A stretch of 64,000 bases of DNA from Atlantibacter sp032062175 (GCF_032062175.1 NZ_DAMBQK010000014.1:47359-111358); one strand, 5' to 3'; positions 42,811 through 52,710 are shown, counted from the first letter of the stretch. The notes: generated by a model not told the origin, from the letters alone. Program-made: numbers and translations.

Positions 42811-44187
42811 ATGGGTCAGGTAAGTCCGGAAAAATTGCGCCTGTCGCTGAAAGAAAAGATCGCCTATGGCATGGGCGATTTAGGTTCGAATATCTTGCTG
42901 GATATTGGCACACTTTATTTATTGAAGTTTTACACCGATATTTTGGGGCTGCCGGGCACCTATGGCGGGATCATATTTTTAATTTCTAAATTCTTTACTG
43001 CCTTTACCGATATGGGCACGGGCATCATGCTCGACTCGAGGCGCAATATTGGCCCGAAAGGAAAATTCCGGCCCTTCGTGCTGTATGCCGCCTTCCCTGT
43101 GACCTTACTGGCTATCGCCAACTTCGTCGGCACGCCGTTTGAGGTGACCGGAAAAACCGTGATGGCGACGGCGCTGTTCATGCTGTACGGCCTGTTCTTC
43201 AGCATGATGAATTGCTCCTATGGCGCGATGGTGCCCGCCATCACCAAAAACCCCGATGAGCGGGCTTCTCTGGCGGCCTGGCGTCAGGGCGGCGCAACGC
43301 TGGGTCTGCTGCTGTGCACCGTGGGTTTTGTCCCGGTAATGAATCTGGTCGAGGGTAATCCTCAGCTCGGCTATATCTTTGCCGCTACGCTGTTTTCTGT
43401 TTGCGGGCTGTTCTGTATGTGGCGTTGCTACGCTGGCGTGCATGAGCGCTATATTGATCCGCAGCCTGCAAATCCTCAGCATAAACCCGGTTTATTGCAG
43501 TCGTTTCGCGCCATCGCCGGTAATCGTCCGCTGTTTATTCTCTGTATCGCCAATCTCTGTACCCTTGGCGCATTCAACGTCAAACTCGCCATCCAGGTTT
43601 ACTACACCCAGTACGTGCTGAATGACCCCATCTTGTTGTCATATATGGGATTTTTCAGCATGGGCTGCATCTTCTTCGGCGTCATGCTGATGCCCGCCGC
43701 CGTGCGCCGCTTTGGTAAGAAAAAGGTTTATATCGGCGGTCTGCTCATTTGGGTCGCAGGCGATCTGCTCAACTATACCCTGGGCGGCGGATCGGTCAGC
43801 TTCGTGGCGTTTTCTTGCCTGGCGTTCTTTGGCTCTGCCTTCGTTAATAGCCTGAACTGGGCGCTGGTTTCCGACACGGTCGAATACGGCGAATGGCGCA
43901 CCGGCGTGCGTTCTGAAGGAACGGTCTATACCGGTTTCACCTTCTTCAGAAAAGTCTCCCAGGCGCTGGCGGGTTTCTTCCCCGGCTGGATGCTGACACA
44001 AATCGGCTATGTGCCTAACGTGGCGCAATCCGCCGGTACGGTTGAGGGCTTGCGGGAACTGATATTTATCTACCCCGCCGCGCTCGCGGTGGTCACGATT
44101 GCGGCGATGGGGTGCTTCTACAACCTCAATGAGAAGCTGTATATCCGCATCGTGGAAGAGATCGAGATGCGTAAGCGTCCGGCGTGA
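42811..44187 (+). CDS. yihP: GPH-family transporter YihP (putative DHPS exporter)
   Basis: 458 residues, 12 membrane helices, glycoside-pentoside-hexuronide:cation symporter family. It matches E. coli YihP over long stretches (for example G-D-L-G-S-N-I-L-L-D-I-G-T-L-Y and V-S-D-T-V-E-Y-G-E-W-R-T-G-V-R-S-E-G-T-V). YihP is the proposed exporter of the end product DHPS; biochemical proof is limited. It shares about half its residues with the next gene by eye, so the two are old duplicates. The stop overlaps the extended yihO frame but not its real start (23-bp gap). Confidence 0.93.
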   Translation: MGQVSPEKLRLSLKEKIAYGMGDLGSNILLDIGTLYLLKFYTDILGLPGTYGGIIFLISKFFTAFTDMGTGIMLDSRRNIGPKGKFRPFVLYAAFPVTLLAIANFVGTPFEVTGKTVMATALFMLYGLFFSMMNCSYGAMVPAITKNPDERASLAAWRQGGATLGLLLCTVGFVPVMNLVEGNPQLGYIFAATLFSVCGLFCMWRCYAGVHERYIDPQPANPQHKPGLLQSFRAIAGNRPLFILCIANLCTLGAFNVKLAIQVYYTQYVLNDPILLSYMGFFSMGCIFFGVMLMPAAVRRFGKKKVYIGGLLIWVAGDLLNYTLGGGSVSFVAFSCLAFFGSAFVNSLNWALVSDTVEYGEWRTGVRSEGTVYTGFTFFRKVSQALAGFFPGWMLTQIGYVPNVAQSAGTVEGLRELIFIYPAALAVVTIAAMGCFYNLNEKLYIRIVEEIEMRKRPA

Positions 44188-44210
44188 AAACGATTTTAAG
44201 GAGGATCGAC

Positions 44211-45635
44211 ATGAACACCAGCCCTGATCCGTTAACCCTGAAACTGAGCCTGCGGGAAAAATGCGCCTACGGAATGGGTGATGTCGGCTCAAACCTGATG
44301 TTGTCCATCGGGACGTTGTACCTGTTAAAGTTTTACACTGATGAACTGGGTCTGCCCGCGTTTTACGGCGGCGTGATATTTCTGGTGGCGAAGTTCTTTA
44401 CCGCGTTCACCGATATGCTAACCGGCGTATTGCTGGACTCACGCCGAACTATCGGCCCAAAAGGCAAATTCAGGCCCTTTATTCTCTACGCTTCTCTACC
44501 GGTTGCGCTGGTGGCCACAGCGCAGTTTATGGCTACCGGTTTTGATTTGCCGGTGAAAACCGCCATTGCCACGGCGCTGTTTATGCTGTTCGGGCTTTTT
44601 TATAGCCTGATGAATTGTTCTTATGGCGCGATGGTGCCTGCCATCACCAAAAACCCTAATGAGCGCGCCCAGCTCGCCGCCTGGCGGCAAGGCGGCGCAA
44701 CGGTGGGTTTGTTGATTTGCACCGTTGGCTTTATGCCGATTCAGGCAATGTTTATTTCCAGTTCATCGTTAGGTTATCTGATAGCGGCCATACTGTTTGT
44801 GACTGTCGGGCTATGCTGCATCTGGTGGTGCTACAGCGGCGTAAAAGAGCGCTATGTAGAAGTGATACCCACTCACCATAAGCCGAGCATTCTTAAATCG
44901 TTTTACGCCATCTTCCGTAATCCACCGCTGTTGGTGCTGTGTATCGCTAACCTGTGCACGCTGGCGGCATTTAACATTAAGCTGGCGATTCAGGTTTATT
45001 ACACCCAATACGTACTCAACGATATCCACCTGCTGTCATGGATGGGCTTTTTCAGTATGGGCTGTATCCTGGTAGGGGTGCTGTTAGTCCCTGCTGCGGT
45101 AAAGCGCTTCGGCAAGAAACAGGTTTACCTGGGAGGGTTAATCCTCTGGGCTGTGGGCGATGTGCTGAACTTTTTCTGGGGCAGCAGCTCGTTCATATTT
45201 GTGCTGTTTTCCTGCATGGCGTTTTTCGGGACCGCCTTTGTGAATAGCCTTAACTGGGCGCTGGTTCCGGACACCGTGGAATATGGCGAATGGAAAACCG
45301 GTATTCGCGCCGAAGGTTCGGTTTATACCGGCTATACCTTTTCGCGAAAAATTTCCGCCGCGCTGGCCGGATTTCTGCCAGGTATTATGTTGACTCAAAT
45401 CGGCTATATCCCACATATCGCCCAAAGTGATGCAACCCTGGCGGGGTTACGGCAACTTATTTTTCTTTGGCCCAGCAGCCTGGCGATTATCGCCGCAGTA
45501 ACCATGGGGCTGTTTTATAAACTCAATGAACAACGTTTCGCTTTTATTATCGAGGAGCTCGGAAAACGCAAAAAATATTTATCCCCTGAATCTGAAATCA
45601 ATAAAGAAAATAAAGCGTCAGCCGTCACTTTATAA
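44211..45635 (+). CDS. yihO: GPH-family transporter YihO (putative sulfoquinovose importer)
   Basis: 474 residues from ATG at 44211, preceded by a very strong AAGGAGG; the frame opens at 44184 inside yihP. Twelve membrane helices. It matches E. coli YihO in the discriminating segments L-P-V-K-T-A-x-A-T-x-L-F-M-L-F-G and V-P-D-T-V-E-Y-G-E-W-K-T-G-I-R-A-E-G-S-V, and shares the C-terminal S-V-T-L end. Proposed to bring sulfoquinovose or its glyceryl glycoside into the cytoplasm. ompL follows 79 bp later. Confidence 0.93.
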   Translation: MNTSPDPLTLKLSLREKCAYGMGDVGSNLMLSIGTLYLLKFYTDELGLPAFYGGVIFLVAKFFTAFTDMLTGVLLDSRRTIGPKGKFRPFILYASLPVALVATAQFMATGFDLPVKTAIATALFMLFGLFYSLMNCSYGAMVPAITKNPNERAQLAAWRQGGATVGLLICTVGFMPIQAMFISSSSLGYLIAAILFVTVGLCCIWWCYSGVKERYVEVIPTHHKPSILKSFYAIFRNPPLLVLCIANLCTLAAFNIKLAIQVYYTQYVLNDIHLLSWMGFFSMGCILVGVLLVPAAVKRFGKKQVYLGGLILWAVGDVLNFFWGSSSFIFVLFSCMAFFGTAFVNSLNWALVPDTVEYGEWKTGIRAEGSVYTGYTFSRKISAALAGFLPGIMLTQIGYIPHIAQSDATLAGLRQLIFLWPSSLAIIAAVTMGLFYKLNEQRFAFIIEELGKRKKYLSPESEINKENKASAVTL

Positions 45636-45714
45636 CTAAAAACCTGGCCGTAATGACTTTCCTTCGTGCTTCGCATGAGGGCGGCCTTTCTGTACTTGAT
45701 ACATGGAAAGCATA

Positions 45715-46401
45715 ATGAAAAAACGACTCACAGCAGCGTTGGTGTTGACCATTTCCAGCCCGGTTTTTGCCGGGGCGTATGTGGAAACCCGTGAAGCCTA
45801 TAATACCGCGTCGGATCTGCATGAAGTTATCCTCAGAGCGGGTTATAACTTTGACAGGGGGGCAGGCATTATGGTGACTAACGCCTACAACCTCGGCAGA
45901 TGGGATGAAATCAAACACAGCTATAACGAAATAGAAGGCTGGTATCCGCTCTTCAGGCCTACCGATAAATTAACTTTTCAGCCCGGCGGATTAATTAATG
46001 ACAGTCGTGACGGCTCCGGTGGTGCCGTTTATTTAGATACCAATTATAAATTCACGCCGTGGTTTAATCTGACGTTCCGCTACCGCTATAACCACAATAA
46101 TTATGATACACCCGACTTCAACGGCAATATGGATAAAAACGATACCCACGAGTTTGCCAATTACTGGAATTTTAAAGTCACCGACCTGTTCACCTGGATC
46201 TTTGAGCCTCATTTTTTTCAGCGTGTGAACGATTACCACAGCAAAAATGGCAAGGACCATCACTGGGAAATCACTAACGGTTTTCGGTATAAAGTCGATC
46301 AGCACTGGTTACCGTATCTGGAGTTGCAGTGGCTGGACCGGTGGAATGCGTATAACAAAGAGCAGTACCGTATACGCTTAGGGTTACGGTATTCGTTTTA
46401 A
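45715..46401 (+). CDS. ompL: KdgM-family porin OmpL
   Basis: 228 residues from ATG at 45715 (GGAAAG upstream; an ATG at 45703 overlaps that signal). Signal peptide to V-F-A-G (about 18), then a 12-strand small porin: Y-V-E-T-R-E-A-Y-N, N-E-I-E-G-W-Y-P-L-F and W-N-L/F-T...N-R-Y-N-H-N-N-Y are close to E. coli OmpL, with the aromatic end L-R-Y-S-F. It probably admits sulfoquinovosides across the outer membrane. Last gene of the sulfoquinovose operon, convergent with typA. Confidence 0.93.
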   Translation: MKKRLTAALVLTISSPVFAGAYVETREAYNTASDLHEVILRAGYNFDRGAGIMVTNAYNLGRWDEIKHSYNEIEGWYPLFRPTDKLTFQPGGLINDSRDGSGGAVYLDTNYKFTPWFNLTFRYRYNHNNYDTPDFNGNMDKNDTHEFANYWNFKVTDLFTWIFEPHFFQRVNDYHSKNGKDHHWEITNGFRYKVDQHWLPYLELQWLDRWNAYNKEQYRIRLGLRYSF

Positions 46402-46433
46402 AAAAAAAGCCGCTGAAATCAGCGGCTTTTTTG
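46401..46433. terminator. bidirectional terminator between ompL and typA
   Basis: GCCGCTGA-AA-TCAGCGGC (46409-46426) with A-run to the left and TTTTTT to the right; serves both convergent genes. The ompL TAA lies in the A-run. Confidence 0.9.
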
Positions 46434-46449
46434 CATCACTCAAACAATC

Positions 46450-48273
46450 TTAGTCTTCTTTCGAACCGCGGCTTGCGCGACGACGATCGTTCTCGGTCAG
46501 GTGACGTTTACGAATACGGATGGACGTCGGGGTCACTTCGACCAGTTCGTCATCATCAATAAACTCAAGCGCCTGCTCCAGAGACATTTTGATCGGCGGA
46601 ACCAGAACCGTGGCTTCGTCGGTACCGGACGCACGCATGTTGGTCAGTTTCTTACCGGTCAGGCAGTTAACGGTCAGGTCGTTAGAACGGCTGTGAATAC
46701 CGATGATCTGGCCTTCGTACACTTCTGCACCGTGCCCCAGGAACAGCTTACCGCGATCCTGCAAACCGAACAGCGCAAACGCAACCGCTTTGCCCTGGCC
46801 GTTGGAGATCAGCACGCCGTTATTACGCTGGCCGATTTCGCCCGGACGCACGTCGTCGTAGTGGCTGAAGGTGGAGTACAGCAGACCGGTACCGGAAGTC
46901 ATGGTCATGAACTCGGTACGGAAACCGATCAGGCCACGCGCCGGGATCAGGTAATCCAGACGAATACGACCTTTGCCGTCAGGGATCATGTCTTTCACGT
47001 CGCCTTTACGCTCGCCCATGGCTTGCATAACCGCGCCCTGGTGCTGTTCTTCGATATCCAGGGTGACGTTTTCGAACGGTTCCTGCATACGGCCGTCAAT
47101 CACGCGGTTGATAACTTTCGGACGGGACACAGCCAGTTCGAAGCCTTCACGACGCATGTTTTCGATCAGCACCGACAGGTGCAGCTCGCCACGACCGGAT
47201 ACGCGGAACGCATCGGAGTCTTCCGTTTCTTCAACGCGCAGCGCCACGTTGTGCACCAGCTCTTTGTTCAGACGCTCAAGGATCTGACGAGAGGTCACGA
47301 ACTTACCTTCTTTACCGCAGAACGGTGAGGTGTTGACGTTGAAGAACATGGTCACGGTCGGCTCGTCAACAGACAGGGCCGGCAGCGCTTCCACGTTTTG
47401 CGGATCGCATAGCGTGTCGGAGATGTTCAGTTCGCCCAGACCGGTGATCGCGATGATATCGCCTGCTTCCGCTTCGGTGGATTCAATACGCTCCAGACCG
47501 AGGTGGGTCAGTACTTTACCGACTTTACCGTTACGGGTTTTGCCTTCGCTGTCGATCAGGGTGATCTGCTGGTTAGGCTTCACTTTACCGCGCTTGATGC
47601 GACCGATGCCGATAACGCCAACGTAGTTGTTGTAATCGAGCTGGGAGATCTGCATCTGGAACGGACCGTCGAGGTCAACGTTCGGCGCCGGTACGTGGTC
47701 AACAATCGCCTGATACAGCGGAGTCATATCTTCCGCCATGTCGGTGTGATCGTTGCCTGCGATACCCATCAGCGCAGAAGCATAAATAATTGGGAAGTCC
47801 AGCTGCTCGTCAGTCGCGTCGAGGTTTACGAACAGGTCGAATACCTGGTCAACAACCCAGTCCGGACGCGCACCAGGACGGTCAACTTTGTTGATAACAA
47901 CAATAGGCTTCAAACCATGAGCAAACGCTTTTTTGGTTACGAAGCGGGTCTGCGGCATTGGGCCATCCATTGCATCCACAACCAGCAGTACTGAGTCCAC
48001 CATGGACATAACACGTTCAACTTCTCCACCGAAGTCGGCGTGCCCTGGGGTATCAACGATGTTGATACGGTAGTCATTCCATTTGATAGCGGTGTTTTTA
48101 GCGAGGATGGTAATCCCACGCTCTTTCTCCAAATCGTTGGAGTCCATCACACGTTCTGTGGTCTCAGCACGTTCGCTGAACGTACCGGATTGCTGCAGCA
48201 GCTTGTCAACCAGGGTCGTTTTCCCATGGTCAACGTGCGCAATGATGGCGATGTTACGCAGATTTTCGATCAC
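46450..48273 (-). CDS. typA: ribosome-associated GTPase TypA/BipA
   Basis: 607 residues, full length. Translational GTPase related to EF-G that aids 50S assembly at low temperature and stress adaptation. G1 A-H-V-D-H-G-K-T-T near residue 12, G3 D-T-P-G-H near 73 and G4 N-K-V-D near 128 are present; the C-terminal BipA domain (S-N-G-Q-G-K-A-V-A-F-A-L, L-T-G-K-K-L-T-N-M-R-A-S-G) follows. The start is GTG at 48273, matching MIEKLRNIAIIAH-type N-termini. Divergent from glnA, as in E. coli. Confidence 0.97.
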   Translation of the reverse strand: MIENLRNIAIIAHVDHGKTTLVDKLLQQSGTFSERAETTERVMDSNDLEKERGITILAKNTAIKWNDYRINIVDTPGHADFGGEVERVMSMVDSVLLVVDAMDGPMPQTRFVTKKAFAHGLKPIVVINKVDRPGARPDWVVDQVFDLFVNLDATDEQLDFPIIYASALMGIAGNDHTDMAEDMTPLYQAIVDHVPAPNVDLDGPFQMQISQLDYNNYVGVIGIGRIKRGKVKPNQQITLIDSEGKTRNGKVGKVLTHLGLERIESTEAEAGDIIAITGLGELNISDTLCDPQNVEALPALSVDEPTVTMFFNVNTSPFCGKEGKFVTSRQILERLNKELVHNVALRVEETEDSDAFRVSGRGELHLSVLIENMRREGFELAVSRPKVINRVIDGRMQEPFENVTLDIEEQHQGAVMQAMGERKGDVKDMIPDGKGRIRLDYLIPARGLIGFRTEFMTMTSGTGLLYSTFSHYDDVRPGEIGQRNNGVLISNGQGKAVAFALFGLQDRGKLFLGHGAEVYEGQIIGIHSRSNDLTVNCLTGKKLTNMRASGTDEATVLVPPIKMSLEQALEFIDDDELVEVTPTSIRIRKRHLTENDRRRASRGSKED

Positions 48274-48424
48274 AACTTTGCCTCAGGCATTAGAAATAGC
48301 GCGTTATTGTACACGTATTAATCGAAGGACTAAACAGGATCACAAAGAACCTTTACAAACAATATAAACAGTAAGGGATTGTGATCGGTTTCACGAAGCC
48401 AAAAAGAGAGCGCCCAACGAAAAT

Positions 48425-48440
48425 TGCACCAATATGGTGC
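48425..48440. promoter_or_regulatory. NtrC enhancer site 1 of glnA
   Basis: TGCACCAATATGGTGC, a near-perfect match to the NtrC dyad (TGCACC-N5-GGTGCA). It lies about 120 bp upstream of the sigma-54 promoter. Confidence 0.9.
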
Positions 48441-48457
48441 TCAATATTCACACATGA

Positions 48458-48473
48458 GCACTATATTGGTGCA
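48458..48473. promoter_or_regulatory. NtrC enhancer site 2 of glnA
   Basis: GCACTATATTGGTGCA, dyad spaced 33 bp (about three helical turns) from site 1, as in E. coli glnA, so two NtrC dimers can bind cooperatively. A weaker copy (TGCACTATGGTGTGCA) lies at 48500-48515. Confidence 0.9.
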
Positions 48474-48545
48474 AGGTATCCATCCTGGTGCAGCCCTTTT
48501 GCACTATGGTGTGCATAATAGCGCCTTTTTAGGGTAATTTGAAAG

Positions 48546-48562
48546 TTGGCACAGATTTCGCT
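48546..48562 (+). promoter_or_regulatory. sigma-54 promoter glnAp2
   Basis: TTGGCACAGATTTCGCT fits the -24 GG / -12 GC pattern of sigma-54 promoters and copies E. coli glnAp2. It drives glnA (and glnLG readthrough) in nitrogen limitation. Confidence 0.92.
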
Positions 48563-48641
48563 TTATCTAAATCAGGGTGAAAACACCAACTATTGAGCAG
48601 TGCCATTCCACGACGACGATGACCAATCCGGGAGAGTAAGT

Positions 48642-50051
48642 ATGTCCGCCGAACACATTCTGACGATGCTGAACGAACATGAAGTGAAGTTTGTTGATCT
48701 GCGCTTCACTGATACCAAAGGTAAAGAGCAGCACGTCACAATCCCTTCCCATCAGGTAAATGCTGACTTCTTCGAAGAAGGCAAAATGTTTGATGGCTCC
48801 TCGATTGGTGGCTGGAAAGGCATCAACGAATCCGACATGGTGCTGATGCCTGACGCATCCACCGCAGTGCTGGACCCGTTCTACGAAGAACCCACGCTGA
48901 TCATCCGTTGCGATATTCTTGAGCCGGGCACCATGCAGGGCTACGACCGTGACCCGCGTTCCATCGCCAAGCGCGCTGAAGAGTACCTGCGTTCTACCGG
49001 TATCGCGGATACTGTGCTGTTCGGGCCAGAGCCGGAATTCTTCCTGTTCGACGATATCCGTTTCGGCAGCACCATTTCTGGTTCTCATGTGGCTATCGAC
49101 GATATCGAAGGCGCATGGAACTCCTCGACCAAATACGAAGGCGGCAACAAAGGCCACCGTCCGGGCGTGAAAGGGGGTTACTTCCCGGTTCCGCCAGTCG
49201 ACTCTGCACAGGACATCCGTTCTGTTATGTGTCTGACCATGGAAGAAATGGGCCTGGTTGTTGAAGCTCACCACCACGAAGTGGCGACGGCGGGTCAGAA
49301 CGAAGTGGCAACCCGCTTCAACACCATGACCAAAAAAGCAGACGAAATTCAGATCTACAAATATGTGGTGCACAACGTGGCGCACCGCTTCGGCAAAACT
49401 GCGACCTTTATGCCAAAACCGATGTTCGGTGATAACGGCTCCGGTATGCACTGCCACATGTCCCTGTCCAAGAACGGCACTAACCTGTTCTCTGGCGACA
49501 AATATGCGGGTCTGTCTGAGCAGGCGCTGTACTACATCGGCGGCGTAATTAAACACGCTAAAGCGATCAACGCCCTGTCTAACCCGACCACTAACTCATA
49601 CAAGCGTCTGGTCCCGGGTTACGAAGCACCGGTCATGCTGGCTTACTCTGCCCGTAACCGTTCCGCTTCCATCCGTATTCCGGTGGTTGCTTCTCCGAAA
49701 GCGCGTCGTATTGAAGTGCGTTTCCCGGACCCGGCGGCTAACCCGTACCTGTGCTTTGCCGCACTGCTGATGGCCGGCCTTGACGGTATCAAGAACAAAA
49801 TCCATCCGGGCGAAGCCATGGATAAAAACCTGTATGACCTGCCGCCGGAAGAAGCGAAAGAAATCCCGCAGGTTGCAGGCTCTCTGGAAGAAGCACTGAA
49901 CGAGCTGGATCTGGACCGTGAGTTCCTGACTGCCGGTGGCGTGTTCACCGACGAAGCTATTGATGCTTACATCGCCCTGCGTCGTGAAGAAGATGACCGC
50001 GTGCGCATGACTCCGCACCCGGTAGAGTTTGAGCTGTACTACAGCGTTTAA
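48642..50051 (+). CDS. glnA: glutamine synthetase
   Basis: 469 residues, as in E. coli. Makes glutamine from glutamate and ammonia with ATP; a dodecamer regulated by adenylylation. The metal/substrate segments G-P-E-P-E-F-F-L-F, H-H-E-V-A-T-A-G-Q and the adenylylation tyrosine region K-N-L-Y-D-L-P-P are intact. The frame opens at 48600, but ATG 48642 with GGAGAG upstream gives the conserved MSAEHIL start. The 3' end with its terminator corresponds to the source of the E. coli 3'-UTR sRNA GlnZ; the sequence here is not identical enough for me to claim it. Confidence 0.98.
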   Translation: MSAEHILTMLNEHEVKFVDLRFTDTKGKEQHVTIPSHQVNADFFEEGKMFDGSSIGGWKGINESDMVLMPDASTAVLDPFYEEPTLIIRCDILEPGTMQGYDRDPRSIAKRAEEYLRSTGIADTVLFGPEPEFFLFDDIRFGSTISGSHVAIDDIEGAWNSSTKYEGGNKGHRPGVKGGYFPVPPVDSAQDIRSVMCLTMEEMGLVVEAHHHEVATAGQNEVATRFNTMTKKADEIQIYKYVVHNVAHRFGKTATFMPKPMFGDNGSGMHCHMSLSKNGTNLFSGDKYAGLSEQALYYIGGVIKHAKAINALSNPTTNSYKRLVPGYEAPVMLAYSARNRSASIRIPVVASPKARRIEVRFPDPAANPYLCFAALLMAGLDGIKNKIHPGEAMDKNLYDLPPEEAKEIPQVAGSLEEALNELDLDREFLTAGGVFTDEAIDAYIALRREEDDRVRMTPHPVEFELYYSV

Positions 50052-50083
50052 TTTTGTAGTCGTTAATGTTGCCGTGGAATTTT

Positions 50084-50108
50084 AGCCCATCTTCGGATGG
50101 GCTTTTTT
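50084..50108 (+). terminator. terminator between glnA and glnL
   Basis: AGCCCATC with GATGGGCT and TTTTTT; partial termination here sets low glnL-glnG expression relative to glnA. Confidence 0.85.
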
Positions 50109-50153
50109 CTCCACCAATAAGCTGATTCCAGAGGCTTTTTGCCTGTATAACGC

Positions 50154-50175
50154 TATAATGCACTAAATTGGTGCA
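50154..50175 (+). promoter_or_regulatory. glnL promoter with overlapping NtrC site
   Basis: TATAAT (50154-50159) is followed at once by TGCACTAAATTGGTGCA (50159-50175), an NtrC dyad over the start point, so NtrC represses its own secondary promoter, as in E. coli glnLp. Confidence 0.82.
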
Positions 50176-50194
50176 ATCATCCGGAGACTGCTGA

Positions 50195-51244
50195 ATGGCT
50201 ACAGGCATGCTGCCCGATGCTGGGCAGATCCTCAATTCTTTGATTAACAGCATTTTGCTGGTGGATGACGAGCTGGCGGTCCATTACGCCAACCCTGCCG
50301 CCCAGCAACTGCTTGCCCAAAGCTCGCGCAAACTGTACGGCACACCGCTGCCGGAACTGCTGAGTTATTTTTCGCTCAATATTGCGCTGATGCAGGAGAG
50401 CCTCAACGCGGGCCAGGGGTTTACTGATAACGAAGTCACGCTGGTGATCGACGGGCGCTCGCATATTCTTTCCCTGACCGCCCAACGTCTGCCGGACACG
50501 CTGATCCTGCTGGAAATGGCACCGATGGATAATCAGCGTCGCTTAAGCCAGGAACAGTTACAGCACGCCCAGCAGATCGCCGCACGTGATCTGGTGCGCG
50601 GCCTGGCGCATGAAATTAAAAATCCGCTCGGCGGTTTGCGCGGCGCTGCGCAATTGTTGAGTAAAGCGCTTCCCGATCCTTCTCTGACGGAGTACACCAA
50701 AGTCATTATCGAGCAGGCCGACCGGTTGCGTAATCTGGTCGACAGGCTGCTTGGCCCGCAACAGCCGGGGATGCACGTCACGGAAAGCATCCATAAGGTT
50801 GCGGAGCGCGTGGTGAAGCTGGTGTCGATGGAGCTGCCTGATAACGTCACGCTGATCCGTGATTACGACCCCAGCCTGCCGGAACTGGCCCACGACCCCG
50901 ATCAAATCGAGCAGGTGCTGCTGAATATTGTGCGTAACGCGCTACAGGCGCTGGGTAGCGAAGGCGGAGAAATCACGTTACGTACCCGTACAGCATTCCA
51001 GTTGACGCTGCACGGCGTGCGCTATCGGCTGGCGGCCCGCATTGATGTGGAAGACAACGGCCCGGGTATCCCGGCCCATTTGCAGGACACGCTGTTTTAC
51101 CCGATGGTCAGTGGCCGCGAAGGCGGCACCGGTTTGGGGCTGTCTATTGCCCGCAATCTTATCGACCAACATTCGGGAAAAATCGAATTTACCAGTTGGC
51201 CGGGTCATACCGAGTTTTCGGTGTACCTTCCCATTAGAAAATAG
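50195..51244 (+). CDS. glnL: nitrogen sensor kinase/phosphatase NtrB
   Basis: 349 residues, full length. Cytoplasmic two-component sensor: N-terminal PAS domain (about 8-115), a dimerisation domain with phospho-acceptor H139 in R-G-L-A-H-E-I-K-N-P-L, and an ATPase domain with the N box (L-L-N-I-V-R-N-A-L-Q-A), G1 (D-N-G-P-G-I) and G2 (G-R-E-G-G-T-G-L-G-L). Phosphorylates NtrC when glutamine is scarce; PII switches it to phosphatase. Followed by glnG after 56 bp. Confidence 0.97.
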   Translation: MATGMLPDAGQILNSLINSILLVDDELAVHYANPAAQQLLAQSSRKLYGTPLPELLSYFSLNIALMQESLNAGQGFTDNEVTLVIDGRSHILSLTAQRLPDTLILLEMAPMDNQRRLSQEQLQHAQQIAARDLVRGLAHEIKNPLGGLRGAAQLLSKALPDPSLTEYTKVIIEQADRLRNLVDRLLGPQQPGMHVTESIHKVAERVVKLVSMELPDNVTLIRDYDPSLPELAHDPDQIEQVLLNIVRNALQALGSEGGEITLRTRTAFQLTLHGVRYRLAARIDVEDNGPGIPAHLQDTLFYPMVSGREGGTGLGLSIARNLIDQHSGKIEFTSWPGHTEFSVYLPIRK

Positions 51245-51300
51245 CCGCCGCGTCGTTCAGGTTGCCTGGACTGGGCGATAACGCGTATATCGAGGTGTTT

Positions 51301-52710
51301 ATGCAACGAGGGATAGTCTGGATCGTTGATGACGATAGCTCCATCCGCTGGGTGCTGGAGCGAGCGCTCACCGGCGCCGGATTGCACTGCACGGCATTTG
51401 AAAGCGGGAACGAGGTGCTTGACGCGTTGACCACCAAAACCCCGGACGTGCTGTTATCGGATATCCGTATGCCGGGCATGGATGGGCTGGCGTTGCTTAA
51501 GCAGATCAAACAGCGCCATCCGATGCTCCCGGTCATCATAATGACCGCGCATTCTGACCTGGATGCCGCCGTAAGCGCCTATCAACAGGGCGCGTTCGAT
51601 TATCTTCCCAAACCGTTTGATATTGACGAAGCGGTGGCGCTGGTCGAGCGCGCCATCAGCCATTATCAGGAGCAGCAGCAGCCGCGCAATGCGCCGGTCA
51701 GCGGGCCGACGACTGATATTATCGGCGAAGCGCCGGCAATGCAGGATGTGTTTCGTATTATCGGCCGTTTGTCGCGCTCGTCGATAAGCGTGCTGATCAA
51801 CGGCGAATCAGGAACGGGTAAAGAGCTGGTGGCCCATGCACTGCACCGCCATAGCCCACGCGCCAAATCCCCGTTTATCGCGCTGAATATGGCGGCCATC
51901 CCTAAAGATCTGATTGAGTCTGAGCTGTTTGGCCACGAGAAAGGCGCGTTTACCGGCGCGAATCAAATCCGTCAGGGACGTTTTGAACAGGCTGACGGCG
52001 GCACGCTGTTTCTCGATGAAATCGGCGATATGCCGTTAGATGTGCAGACCCGTTTACTGCGTGTGCTGGCAGACGGGCAGTTTTACCGGGTCGGCGGCTA
52101 TGCGCCGGTGAAAGTGGACGTGCGGATCATTGCCGCCACCCATCAGAATCTCGAATTACGGGTTCAGGAAGGCAAATTCCGTGAGGATTTATTCCATCGC
52201 CTGAATGTGATCCGCGTGCATTTGCCGCCGCTACGCGAACGCCGGGAAGATATACCGCGCCTGGTGCGCCACTTTTTACAGGACGCAGCGCGAGAACTGG
52301 GAGTAGAAGCCAAGCTGCTGCACCCGGAAACCGAAGCAGCGCTGACGCGTCTCGCCTGGCCGGGCAACGTGCGCCAGCTTGAAAATACCTGCCGCTGGCT
52401 GACGGTGATGGCCGCAGGCCAGGAAGTGTTGATTCAGGATCTGCCGGGCGAGCTGTTCGAAACCACGGTGCCTGACAGCCCGAGCCAGACGCTGCCAGAC
52501 AGTTGGGCAACACTGCTGGCGCAGTGGGCCGATCGCGCGCTGCGTTCCGGTCATCAAAACCTGCTTTCTGAAGCGCAACCCGAAATGGAACGCACGCTGT
52601 TAACCACGGCGTTGCGCCACACTCAGGGCCATAAACAGGAAGCAGCGCGATTGTTGGGCTGGGGCCGTAACACCCTGACGCGCAAGCTGAAAGAGTTGGG
52701 TATGGAGTAG
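51301..52710 (+). CDS. glnG: nitrogen response regulator NtrC, sigma-54 activator
   Basis: 469 residues, as in E. coli. Receiver domain with phospho-acceptor D54 (V-L-L-S-D-I-R-M-P-G), AAA+ domain with Walker A G-E-S-G-T-G-K-E near 168 and the sigma-54 contact loop G-A-F-T-G-A near 216, and a Fis-like C-terminal HTH (Q-E-A-A-R-L-L-G-W-G-R-N-T-L-T-R-K). The frame opens at 51262; ATG 51301 is the family start, close behind the glnL stop. It binds the sites listed for glnA and glnL. Confidence 0.97.
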   Translation: MQRGIVWIVDDDSSIRWVLERALTGAGLHCTAFESGNEVLDALTTKTPDVLLSDIRMPGMDGLALLKQIKQRHPMLPVIIMTAHSDLDAAVSAYQQGAFDYLPKPFDIDEAVALVERAISHYQEQQQPRNAPVSGPTTDIIGEAPAMQDVFRIIGRLSRSSISVLINGESGTGKELVAHALHRHSPRAKSPFIALNMAAIPKDLIESELFGHEKGAFTGANQIRQGRFEQADGGTLFLDEIGDMPLDVQTRLLRVLADGQFYRVGGYAPVKVDVRIIAATHQNLELRVQEGKFREDLFHRLNVIRVHLPPLRERREDIPRLVRHFLQDAARELGVEAKLLHPETEAALTRLAWPGNVRQLENTCRWLTVMAAGQEVLIQDLPGELFETTVPDSPSQTLPDSWATLLAQWADRALRSGHQNLLSEAQPEMERTLLTTALRHTQGHKQEAARLLGWGRNTLTRKLKELGME